A DNA stretch of 6,387 nucleotides from an uncultured Cardiobacterium sp. (GCF_938028185.1 NZ_CALJAH010000237.1:1-6387), one strand, 5' to 3'; counted from the stretch's first letter, positions 1-5,624 are shown. Numbers and translations are program-made. Notes: a model not told the origin generated them from the sequence alone.

Positions 1-35
1 GGTGTGAAAAACCGCGTAGCGACCGCATCCAAAAT

Positions 36-71
36 GAATTGCAAACAGCGCCTAGGAGCTGTTTGCAATTC
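36..71. repeat. Perfect 14-bp inverted repeat (hairpin)
   Basis: Arms at 36-49 and 58-71 are exact reverse complements (GAATTGCAAACAGC and its complement), separated by 8 nt that contain the palindrome CCTAGG. No T-run follows on the plus strand, and on the minus strand only the short TTTT at 34-31 lies beyond the arm. A standard intrinsic terminator is therefore possible only for minus-strand transcription. It could equally be an operator or a dispersed stem-loop repeat. Confidence 0.7.
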
Positions 72-81
72 GACAAATAAG

Positions 82-125
82 CCTCTCTCTTGCTTCGCAA
101 GCAATGCTTGTCCCACAAGGAGAGG
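82..125. repeat. Imperfect hairpin with competing inner stem-loop
   Basis: Bases 82-92 pair with 116-125 to give about 10 bp with a single bulged T at 88. Inside it, 90-95 (TTGCTT) and 99-104 (AAGCAA) form a 6-bp stem with a 3-nt loop, which would compete for bases 90-92. The right arm contains an AGGAGAGG Shine-Dalgarno-like stretch, but no start codon follows at a usable distance, so it does not mark a gene. Confidence 0.45.
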
Positions 126-218
126 GGACATACCGACTGCTTTTCCTGTTTTCAGTTCCTTACGCAAGCATACGGAAAAATGAGATTCCCCAAGATTTTG
201 AGCAGGTTCTTAGGATAT

Positions 219-247
219 TTGGCGCATTGCACGCGGTTCTATATAAT
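219..247 (+). promoter_or_regulatory. Near-consensus sigma70 promoter
   Basis: The -35 element TTGGCG at 219-224 and a perfect -10 TATAAT at 242-247 are separated by exactly 17 nt. Transcription would start near base 254 and run into the GC-rich leader, meeting the G-quadruplex motif about 55 nt later. There is no recognisable gene before hflD at 592, so this is either a long-leader promoter for hflD-tadA or the promoter of an untranslated RNA. A 10-codon frame starts at 258 but has no ribosome binding site. Confidence 0.55.
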
Positions 248-309
248 GATTAGTCTCATGATTTATAAGAACTTTATCGACCAGAAATAATTCCGGATAG
301 TAGTGCCGT

Positions 310-329
310 GGGGGAGGGCGGGGTGGGGG
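310..329 (+). promoter_or_regulatory. G-quadruplex motif with four G-runs and single-base loops
   Basis: Four guanine runs of 5, 3, 4 and 5 bases (310-314, 316-318, 320-323, 325-329) are separated by single bases A, C and T. Motifs with 1-nt loops are known to form the most stable parallel quadruplexes. It lies on the plus strand, so it would be present both in the DNA and in any RNA made from the promoter at 219-247. A role in transcription, translation control or recombination is inference only. Confidence 0.75.
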
Positions 330-356
330 CAGCAAACCATCCGCGCAGCGCCCCCT

Positions 357-388
357 GCCGATACCAACATTCCCGCGTGCGTATCGGC
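357..388. repeat. 8-bp inverted repeat
   Basis: GCCGATAC at 357-364 is exactly complementary to GTATCGGC at 381-388, with a 16-nt loop. It adds to the folding potential of the leader between the G-quadruplex and hflD. No T-tract follows, so it is not an intrinsic terminator. Confidence 0.4.
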
Positions 389-550
389 TTCGCCGCCACA
401 CGCCCTACGCATCCAAGTCGCAAGAGCCTGTTTGGAGACTGCAAAAATCTCCTTCTCCTCAGACGCGCAGCCCGCAGCGGGCGGGTTTCCACGCAAAATG
501 CGATGGTGCTCGCTCAGGCGGTGCAACGCCGTACGGGGCTTTGTGAGGAT

Positions 551-559
551 TGCTATACA
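551..559 (+). promoter_or_regulatory. Extended -10 promoter for hflD-tadA
   Basis: TGCTATACA matches the extended -10 form TG-N-TATAAT, with TG at 551-552 and TATACA at 554-559. No good -35 is seen 17 nt upstream, which is usual for extended -10 promoters. The predicted start near base 566 would leave a leader of about 26 nt before the ATG at 592. Confidence 0.4.
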
Positions 560-591
560 ATTCTCCCTTCCCTCAATAACCATCCCCCCGC

Positions 592-1215
592 ATGACCCAC
601 AATAACATCCAGTCCCAGGCCTGGGCGTTTGCCGCCCTCTTTCTCGCCATTGACAGCGTGCGCGCCCTGGCCGAGCGCGGCGAAATCCGCAGCGACGCCG
701 AACTGACCCTGCTGCCGAGCCTACTTACCACCAACGCCGCCGACATCAGCGGCTACTACGGCGAGGCCATTCCGCTCGCCCGTGGCCGCGAGGCGTACTA
801 CCGCACCTTTGAACAAAAAAACGACGAACAAAACCTGCGCTACAGCGCGCAAATCCTGTACGTCGAACGGCGGCTGGCGAAAAAAGCGGCGCTGATGGCC
901 ATCCTCAAAGAGCGCCTGCACGCCGCGCAACGCCAGGCAGAACACTATCCCGTGAATCACGACAACCTCATCGCCAGCTTCGCCGCCACCTACCAGCAAA
1001 CCGCGAGCGAGGCGGCGGGCAAAATCCTCGTGCGCGGTGAACCGCAATGGCTGCGTCAAGCGGACATCGTCAACCACATCCGCGCGCTGCTGCTCACCGC
1101 CGTGCGCGCCGCCGCGCTTTGGCGCGCTTTTGGCGGCAACCGCTGGCAACTGCTCTTTTCCCGCAGCGCCTTTGACGAAGCGATGCGCGGGCTGGATTTC
1201 TACGGACAGTTATGA
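592..1215 (+). CDS. hflD: HflD-like lysogenization regulator homologue
   Basis: The 207-residue product matches the HflD family (E. coli protein 213 aa). In E. coli, HflD is a peripheral inner-membrane protein that binds phage lambda CII and lowers lysogenization; its host role is less clear. Recognisable blocks are the N-terminal helix ending in SVRALAERG (22-30), the central RYSAQILYVERRLAKK helix (83-98) and the C-terminal GGNRWQLLFSR block (181-191), which parallels GGGRLQLMFSR in E. coli. The protein is helical, without a signal peptide or membrane span. The ATG at 592 aligns with the family's N terminus, although no clear Shine-Dalgarno precedes it. Its stop overlaps the tadA start (ATGA), implying co-translation. 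In E. coli the upstream partner is the tRNA thiolase gene mnmA; here a different tRNA-modification gene lies downstream. Confidence 0.9.
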   Translation: MTHNNIQSQAWAFAALFLAIDSVRALAERGEIRSDAELTLLPSLLTTNAADISGYYGEAIPLARGREAYYRTFEQKNDEQNLRYSAQILYVERRLAKKAALMAILKERLHAAQRQAEHYPVNHDNLIASFAATYQQTASEAAGKILVRGEPQWLRQADIVNHIRALLLTAVRAAALWRAFGGNRWQLLFSRSAFDEAMRGLDFYGQL

Positions 1216-1670
1216 CCGACGAAGACTACCTTCGCCTCGCCCTGGAGCAGGCCTACCTTGCCGAAGCACTCGGCGAAGTACCGGTTGGCGCGATACTGGT
1301 TGCGGACGGCACAATCATCGCCAGCGCCCACAACCGTACCGTCTGCGACCACGACCCGACCGCGCACGCAGAAATCCTCGCCCTGCGCGCGGGCGGCCTT
1401 GTACTTGGCAATCACCGCATGGGCGGCGCCAGCCTCTACGTCACCCTCGAACCCTGCATCATGTGTACCGGCGCGCTGATTCAGGCGCGTATTGACTGCC
1501 TCGTCTTCGGCGCCTACGACAGCCGCATTGGCGCCTGCGGCAGCGCTTTTGACCTTGCCCGCCATCGCCGCCTCAATCACCACATCCGCGAAATCAGGGG
1601 CGGCGTGCTGGAAGATGAATGCCGCGCGCAGTTGCAGCGGTTTTTTCGTGAGCGGCGTGGCAAGGCATGA
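1212..1670 (+). CDS. tadA: tRNA-specific adenosine deaminase TadA
   Basis: This 152-residue enzyme converts the wobble adenosine (A34) of tRNA-Arg(ACG) to inosine, which is essential in most bacteria for reading CGN codons. The cytidine-deaminase fold signature is intact. The motif HAE at 52-54 supplies a zinc ligand (His52) and the proton-shuttling Glu54, and PCIMC at 81-85 supplies zinc ligands Cys82 and Cys85. The family blocks GEVPVGAI (21-28), AHNR (39-42), FGAYDSRIGACGS (99-111) and the C-terminal FFRERR are also present. The length is normal for bacterial TadA. The ATG at 1212 overlaps the hflD stop by four bases, with only a weak GGA (1204-1206) before it, so translation is probably coupled to hflD. 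The transcript ends at the terminator that follows. Confidence 0.97.
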   Translation: MTDEDYLRLALEQAYLAEALGEVPVGAILVADGTIIASAHNRTVCDHDPTAHAEILALRAGGLVLGNHRMGGASLYVTLEPCIMCTGALIQARIDCLVFGAYDSRIGACGSAFDLARHRRLNHHIREIRGGVLEDECRAQLQRFFRERRGKA

Positions 1671-1691
1671 CTGTCATCTGTGCGGGCAAGA

Positions 1692-1720
1692 AAAAAGCCG
1701 GAGCATTACTCCGGCTTTTT
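1692..1720. terminator. Bidirectional intrinsic terminator between tadA and mscL
   Basis: GCCGGAG (1697-1703) pairs with CTCCGGC (1709-1715) around a 5-nt loop. The stem is flanked by six A on the left and five T on the right, which extend the pairing to 12 bp. The T-run serves tadA on the plus strand and the A-run serves the convergent mscL on the minus strand, 12 nt beyond the mscL stop codon. Confidence 0.93.
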
Positions 1721-1731
1721 GTGCGATGGGG

Positions 1732-2175
1732 TTATTCGCCTTTTTTCTCCAGCGCCGCCTTGTTGGCGACCGCGCGGCGGATGGCGAGGCTGTCGCGGAT
1801 TTCACGCAGCAGCAGGATTTCTTCGGAAGGCTGCGCTGGTGACGTTTCTGCTTCTTCTTTTTTCAGGCTGGCGGTGAGTTTGTTCATCGGGATGATGATG
1901 AAGAAGTAGATGGCGAGCGAGACGAGGAAGAAGTTGACGATGGCGGTCAAGATTTTGCCGTATTCAAAGACGGTCGGCTCATCGCCGAAAATCGGCGGCA
2001 GGGTGAAGACGAGCGAATCGAAATTCGGCTTGCCGACCAGCCAGGCGATAAGCGGGTTGATAAAGCTCTCGACCAGGCCGCTGACGACAAGGCCGAAGGC
2101 CGCGCCCATGACCACACCGACGGCGAGATCAACGACGTTGCCACGGGCGATGAAGGTTTTGAATCCAGATAGCAT
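1732..2175 (-). CDS. mscL: Large-conductance mechanosensitive channel MscL
   Basis: The 147-residue inner-membrane protein forms a homopentameric channel that opens on membrane tension to release solutes during osmotic downshock. The family signature RGNVVDLAVGVVMGAAFG lies at 11-28 in the first membrane helix (about 14-45). The gate residues Leu19 and Val23 of E. coli correspond to Leu17 and Val21. A periplasmic loop (about 48-70) precedes the second helix (about 72-96). The charged KLTASLKKEE segment and the EEILLLREIRDSL helix (118-130) form the cytoplasmic bundle. A further 17 residues follow, making it slightly longer than the roughly 136-residue E. coli protein. AGGA at 2184-2187 lies 8 nt before the ATG, and a perfect -10 lies just upstream. 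The gene appears monocistronic. Confidence 0.98.
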   Translation of the reverse strand: MLSGFKTFIARGNVVDLAVGVVMGAAFGLVVSGLVESFINPLIAWLVGKPNFDSLVFTLPPIFGDEPTVFEYGKILTAIVNFFLVSLAIYFFIIIPMNKLTASLKKEEAETSPAQPSEEILLLREIRDSLAIRRAVANKAALEKKGE

Positions 2176-2207
2176 ATTGATTTTCCTGATTTGTTGAAGG
2201 AGTCGTG

Positions 2208-2213
2208 ATTATA
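2208..2213 (-). promoter_or_regulatory. mscL promoter -10 element
   Basis: Read on the minus strand, 2213-2208 is a perfect TATAAT. It places the transcription start near 2201 and gives a leader of about 25 nt before the mscL ATG. The expected -35 position has no good match. The element lies downstream of the dat terminator, consistent with mscL being transcribed independently. Confidence 0.5.
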
Positions 2214-2281
2214 GGCGGCTTGCGAAGCGGTCATGTTACGGTTCGCTTATTTGGCATATAGCCATCCCCACAAAAGCAAGC

Positions 2282-2328
2282 GCAGGTCTCATGCCCGGCA
2301 TTAAAAAGTCGGGCAATGCCCGACCTGC
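2282..2328 (-). terminator. Intrinsic terminator of brnQ-dat, within nested inverted repeats
   Basis: On the minus strand, GTCGGGC (2324-2318) and GCCCGAC (2314-2308) form a perfect 7-bp stem with a 3-nt loop, followed by five T (2307-2303). This is a textbook terminator about 29 nt after the dat stop. An outer inverted repeat, GCAGGT at 2282-2287 with ACCTGC at 2323-2328, and the near-palindrome ATGCCCGGCAT at 2291-2301 allow alternative folds. The overall form resembles dispersed GC-rich intergenic repeats, though only one copy is seen here. Confidence 0.88.
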
Positions 2329-2352
2329 ATTCTGTAAATGGCGATGGCCGCA

Positions 2353-3207
2353 TTACGCTGCCGTCTCCCGCAACCAGGCGATGTAGCGCTCGCGCAGTTG
2401 GCGGGTAAACGCGCCCGGTGTGCCGTCGCCGATGCGGTGGCCGTCGATTTCCACCACCGGCAGGATGAATGACCCGGCGGCGCTCAAAAAGGCTTCGTCG
2501 GCGTGGTGCGCTTCGTCAATGCTGAACGGGCGTTCTTCCAGCGTCATGCCGAACGCGCCGAGCAGCGCAATCGCTGCCTGGCGGGTGATGCCGTTCAGGA
2601 TGTCGTGCGTCGGCGGGCGGGTGATGAGGGCTGACCCGCGCCGTATCCAGGCGTTGTTGGAGCTGCCTTCGGTGATGTTGCCGTCGCCGTCCACCATCCA
2701 GGTGTCGTCATACCCCGCCGCTTTGGCGGTCATTTTCGCGAGCGATTGCGCCAGCAGTTGCGTGGTTTTGATGTCGCGCCGTCCCCAGCGGATGTCCGGC
2801 TGGGTCATGACGCGCAGGCCTTTCGTTGCGGCGGGCGCGTTGATGATGTTGCGCGCCTGGGTGAACATCACGAGAGTAGGGCGCAGCGCCGGGTCGTAGA
2901 GGAAATCGCGGTCGGCTTCGCCACGGGTGACGTGCAGGTAAACCGTGCCTTCGCGCAGGTTATTGGCGGCGATGAGCTGCTTCTGCACGGCGATGATTTC
3001 GTCGAGTGGCAACGGCAGCGGCATCGCCAGCTCGCGCAGGCTGCGCTCAAGGCGGCGCAGGTGGTTGGCGTTGTCGGCCAGTTTGCCATCGATGACGGCG
3101 CTGACTTCGTAAACGCTGTCGGCCATGAGGAAGCCGCGGTCGAAGACGCTGATTTTCGCTTCGTTTTCCGGCAGGTAGTCGCCGTTGATATAGACGGTGC
3201 GGGTCAT
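2353..3207 (-). CDS. dat: D-amino-acid aminotransferase-like PLP enzyme (fold type IV)
   Basis: The 284-residue product aligns along its length with Bacillus-type D-amino-acid transaminase, which moves the amino group between D-amino acids and 2-oxo acids (D-Ala plus 2-oxoglutarate to pyruvate plus D-Glu). Fold-type IV features are present: FDRGFLMADSVYEV (22-35) with Tyr33, the Schiff-base Lys147 in DIKTTQLL, Glu180 in ITEGSSNN for the pyridine nitrogen, and the phosphate-binding LNGITR segment. The C-terminal PVVEIDG block also matches. At the carboxylate trap, where canonical enzymes have R-x-H, this protein has Arg100-Asp-Phe102, so substrate preference may differ. Branched-chain aminotransferase or aminodeoxychorismate lyase are the alternative assignments. 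GGAG (3215-3218) lies 7 nt before the ATG, inside the end of brnQ, and only 2 nt separate the genes, so they are probably co-translated. Confidence 0.82.
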   Translation of the reverse strand: MTRTVYINGDYLPENEAKISVFDRGFLMADSVYEVSAVIDGKLADNANHLRRLERSLRELAMPLPLPLDEIIAVQKQLIAANNLREGTVYLHVTRGEADRDFLYDPALRPTLVMFTQARNIINAPAATKGLRVMTQPDIRWGRRDIKTTQLLAQSLAKMTAKAAGYDDTWMVDGDGNITEGSSNNAWIRRGSALITRPPTHDILNGITRQAAIALLGAFGMTLEERPFSIDEAHHADEAFLSAAGSFILPVVEIDGHRIGDGTPGAFTRQLRERYIAWLRETAA

Positions 3208-3209
3208 GT

Positions 3210-4565
3210 TTATACTCCAGGTTGTTGCGGGGGTGTGGCGAGGCGGACGCCGGCGAGGTGCAAGAGCAGGCCGATGGTCAGGCCAACGGCACCGGGGACG
3301 AGCCAGCCAAGGCCGATATCGTAGTACGGCAGCCAGTGGCTGATTTGCGCGACGGTTTCCGCGCTGAAGCCGAAGGCGATTTTCGCCGCGTCAAACAGCC
3401 CGGCGATACCGGTCAGGCTCATCGTCGTCACATAAACGATGCGGCTGCCGGCAAAGAGGCGGTGCAGGAAGGCGAGCAAAATCAGGGCGATGGTCAGCGG
3501 GTAGAGCAGCATCAGCATCGGGATGGAGAGTTTGACGATGGCACTTAAGCCGACGTTGGCAAGCAGGCAGGAGATGACGGTAAAAAGCGTCGCAAACTGG
3601 AAATAGGAAACGCGCGGCAGGATGCGGTTGAAATACTCGGCGCAGGCGGTAATGAGGCCGACCGAAGTGGTGAGGCAGGCGAGGAAAACGATGATGGCAA
3701 GCAGCGCCTTGCCCGCGTCGCCAAAATAATGCAGCGCGACCTTCGCCAGTACCGCTGCGCCGTTCTCCTGCAAACCAATGCCGGCGACGCTGCTCGCGCC
3801 CATATACGCGATGAACACATACACCAGCGCGAGGCACAGCACCGCGAGACCGCCGGAAAAAGCGACCATGCGCAGCACCTGGCGGCGTCCGTGCAGACCG
3901 AGCGCGCGCACCGCGTCAATCACGATGATGGCGAACACCGGCGAGACGAGGCCGTCCATCGTCTGATACCCCTCAATCAGGCCGGTCGCGACCGGATGCT
4001 CCAAATAGCCGCCCTGCGCGGTTTGCAGCGCGCCCATCGGCTTGAGCGCCGCATAGCCGACGAGGATGGCGATGGAAATGAGCAACATCGGCGTCAGCAC
4101 TTTGCCGATACGGCTGACCAATTTCCCCGGCGACAGCGCCAGCCAATAACTCACCGCAAAAAAGAACAGGCTGAACAGCGCCAGCGGCCAAAAACTGCCC
4201 TGCTGTGCCTCGGAAAGAAACGGCACGACGCCAATCTCGAACGACACCGTCGCCGTGCGCGGCAGCGCGAACAGCGGGCCGATGGTCAAATACAGCAGCA
4301 CCGTATAAACCAGGCCATAGAGCGGCGTTACCCGCGCGGCAAGCGCCTGCGCGTCGGCGGTGTTCGCATAAGCCACCGCAATAATCCCGACCAGCGGCAG
4401 ACCGGCGCCGGTGAGGAGAAAACCAAACATCGCAGAAAACACATGCGCCCCCGCCTGCTGCCCGAGCGCTGCCGGGAAAATCAAATTTCCCGCGCCAAAA
4501 AACAACGCGAACAACATCAACCCCGTCGCCCAAAAAGCCGAACGGTCACGAAGCACAGCAGACAT
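3210..4565 (-). CDS. brnQ: Branched-chain amino acid transporter BrnQ (LIVCS family)
   Basis: This integral inner-membrane carrier is predicted to import leucine, isoleucine and valine with a cation (Na+ or H+). The 451-residue product has about twelve hydrophobic segments. It also carries LIVCS landmarks: FGAGNLIFP (23-31) in the first helix, and the GPLFALPRTATVSFE block (96-110), typical of BrnQ/BraB. The frame stays open to 4667, which would add 34 residues. I chose the ATG at 4565 because MSAVLRDRSAFWATGLMLFALFFGAGN matches the family N terminus, a GGGG stretch lies 4 nt upstream, and the longer version would start inside an inverted repeat. It is followed 2 nt later by the aminotransferase gene, suggesting that uptake and transamination are coordinated. 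An extended -10 promoter lies just upstream. Confidence 0.95.
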   Translation of the reverse strand: MSAVLRDRSAFWATGLMLFALFFGAGNLIFPAALGQQAGAHVFSAMFGFLLTGAGLPLVGIIAVAYANTADAQALAARVTPLYGLVYTVLLYLTIGPLFALPRTATVSFEIGVVPFLSEAQQGSFWPLALFSLFFFAVSYWLALSPGKLVSRIGKVLTPMLLISIAILVGYAALKPMGALQTAQGGYLEHPVATGLIEGYQTMDGLVSPVFAIIVIDAVRALGLHGRRQVLRMVAFSGGLAVLCLALVYVFIAYMGASSVAGIGLQENGAAVLAKVALHYFGDAGKALLAIIVFLACLTTSVGLITACAEYFNRILPRVSYFQFATLFTVISCLLANVGLSAIVKLSIPMLMLLYPLTIALILLAFLHRLFAGSRIVYVTTMSLTGIAGLFDAAKIAFGFSAETVAQISHWLPYYDIGLGWLVPGAVGLTIGLLLHLAGVRLATPPQQPGV

Positions 4566-4602
4566 AAAACCCCATAAAATTTTTAGCATTAAAGAAGCGG
4601 GA

Positions 4603-4611
4603 AATATAACA
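4603..4611 (-). promoter_or_regulatory. Extended -10 promoter of brnQ-dat
   Basis: The minus strand reads TGTTATATT from 4611 to 4603, matching the extended -10 pattern TG-N-TATAAT with one mismatch. The predicted start near 4596 leaves a leader of about 30 nt before the chosen brnQ ATG, which supports that start over the upstream one. No good -35 is visible. Confidence 0.45.
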
Positions 4612-4654
4612 GAATCGTCATCGCCGCGCGAAGCCAAAGCCGGGAGATGCCCGC

Positions 4655-4693
4655 GATTTACATACACCTCGAGCGCTCAAGTGTATGTAAATC
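4655..4693. promoter_or_regulatory. Perfect 13-bp inverted repeat, candidate operator in a divergent promoter region
   Basis: GATTTACATACAC at 4655-4667 is exactly complementary to 4681-4693. The 13-nt spacer includes the palindrome GAGCGCTC (4671-4678). The repeat lies between brnQ and the epimerase gene, centred near 4674. That is about 60 bp before the predicted epimerase start site and about 78 bp before that of brnQ. No T-run follows, so it is not a normal terminator. It could bind a dimeric regulator controlling both directions, or be the remnant of a small repeat element. Confidence 0.6.
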
Positions 4694-4721
4694 ACCAACC
4701 ATACCGAAAGTTAAGAAGGTT

Positions 4722-4727
4722 TATACT
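4722..4727 (+). promoter_or_regulatory. -10 element for the epimerase-gph operon
   Basis: TATACT differs from consensus at one position and would place the start near 4734, about 20 nt before the ATG at 4755. The -35 position (around 4699-4704) is poor, so the promoter may need an activator. The inverted repeat at 4655-4693 is suitably placed for one. Confidence 0.4.
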
Positions 4728-4754
4728 GCGCGCTTCCCCCAACCGGAGACCACC

Positions 4755-5624
4755 ATGTACCGCCTCGAAAACGAATACCTCGCCGCGACCATCGCCCCGC
4801 ACGGCGGCGAACTACAAAGCCTCATCTACCGCGAGCGCGAATACCTCTGGCAAGGCGACGCCCGCTACTGGGCACGGCGCGCGCCCGTCCTCTTCCCCAT
4901 CGTCGGCAAACTCAAAGACGGCCGCTACCACTACCACGGCCACGAATACACCCTGCCGCAGCACGGCTTCGCCCGCGACCAGGACTTCCACCTCATCGAA
5001 CACGACGAACACAGCCTCACCTACCGCCTCGAAGACAGCGGTGAAAGCGGCGAACACTACCCCTTCGCCTTCATCCTTGACCTCAGCTACACCCTGCGCG
5101 GCGACACCCTGCGCGTCGGCTGGCACGTCCATAACCCCGGCGAGCAGGAACTGCTGTTCTCCATCGGCGGCCATCCCGCCTTCAACCTGCCGCTGGCCGA
5201 CGGCGACCAATTCAGCGACCACATCATTACCCTTGACAGCCCCGGCATCGCCCAACTCGGCTGGCAGGACGGCCTGCTTGACCCGGCGCCGCGCGCGGCA
5301 GATACCGCCTTTGCGCTGAACTACGACCAGTTCGCCAACGACGCCCTCATCTACCACACCCCCGGCGCGACCCGCATCACCCTGCGCGGCAAAACCCCCG
5401 CCCCCGTCCTCACCGTCAGCTACAGCGAGCTGCCCTACCTCGGCCTGTGGACACCGGCGGGCAAAGAAGCGCCCTTCCTCTGCATCGAACCCTGGGCAGG
5501 GGTAATGGACAGCGCCACGCACGACGGCGACCTCGAAACCAAGTTGGGCATCCAGCGCCTTGCCGCGCACGCCGACTGGCAACGCCACTACGACATCCGC
5601 ATCCACGACGAGGAACAATCATGA
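4755..5624 (+). CDS. Aldose-1-epimerase family protein, LacX-like
   Basis: The 289-residue product belongs to the galactose-mutarotase-like fold, closest in layout to the LacX branch. Such enzymes interconvert alpha and beta anomers of hexoses; the exact sugar of the LacX branch is not firmly known. Visible family blocks are APHGGELQSL (14-23), APVLFPIVGKLKDG (43-56), PQHGFAR (68-74) with His70, GGHPAFN (138-144) with His140, and CIEPWAG (243-249) with Glu245. The two histidines and the glutamate are the usual substrate-binding and general acid/base positions. The protein has no signal peptide and is presumably cytoplasmic. The ATG at 4755 is chosen because GGAG (4745-4748) lies 6 nt upstream and the family N terminus starts there; an in-frame ATG at 4647 would add 36 unrelated residues. 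The stop overlaps the gph start (ATGA). Confidence 0.92.
   Translation: MYRLENEYLAATIAPHGGELQSLIYREREYLWQGDARYWARRAPVLFPIVGKLKDGRYHYHGHEYTLPQHGFARDQDFHLIEHDEHSLTYRLEDSGESGEHYPFAFILDLSYTLRGDTLRVGWHVHNPGEQELLFSIGGHPAFNLPLADGDQFSDHIITLDSPGIAQLGWQDGLLDPAPRAADTAFALNYDQFANDALIYHTPGATRITLRGKTPAPVLTVSYSELPYLGLWTPAGKEAPFLCIEPWAGVMDSATHDGDLETKLGIQRLAAHADWQRHYDIRIHDEEQS

Larger units (their letters stand above)
1..591. other. Gene-free region upstream of hflD
   Basis: No open frame in this stretch looks like a real protein. The frames that exist overlap one another on both strands, lack a ribosome binding site paired with a start, and translate into Arg/Pro/Ala-rich or low-information sequence. Composition changes near base 300: the left part is AT-richer with hairpins and a good promoter, and the right part is GC-rich with a G-quadruplex motif and small stem-loops. 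In E. coli mnmA lies directly before hflD, but no mnmA end is seen here. The region may be a composite of intergenic repeats or decayed insertion-sequence ends, or it may encode a structured RNA. The sequence alone cannot decide. Confidence 0.6.

Noticed and set aside
90..290. 66-codon plus-strand frame starting with TTG
   Set aside because: No Shine-Dalgarno lies before the TTG, the frame lies over a hairpin and the promoter at 219-247, and the product resembles no family I know. The AGGAGAGG inside it has no start codon at a suitable distance.
263..605. Overlapping frames of about 63-106 codons on both strands
   Set aside because: They are frames opened by high GC content, with Arg/Pro/Ala-rich translations, no ribosome binding sites and mutual overlap. 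A repeat or leader explains the region better.
3729..4577. 282-codon plus-strand frame opposite brnQ
   Set aside because: It is antisense to a clear transporter gene. Its Arg/His/Gln-rich translation is what the complement of a hydrophobic, GC-rich gene gives.
4566..4667. 34-residue N-terminal extension of BrnQ
   Set aside because: It would start inside the inverted repeat, does not match the BrnQ family, and lies across the predicted brnQ promoter. The ATG at 4565 fits the family start.
4681..4695. Possible CRP-type site in the right arm of the inverted repeat
   Set aside because: The two half-sites have the wrong spacing and poor matches to TGTGA-N6-TCACA.
4411..5319. 302-codon plus-strand frame spanning the divergent promoter and the epimerase
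   Set aside because: It is a Thr/Ser/Ala/Pro-rich shadow of the epimerase in another frame, with no ribosome binding site and crossing two promoters.
4812..5618. 268-codon minus-strand frame opposite the epimerase
   Set aside because: It is a Val/Ala/Gly/Glu-rich antisense shadow of a well-supported gene, caused by GC bias at third positions.
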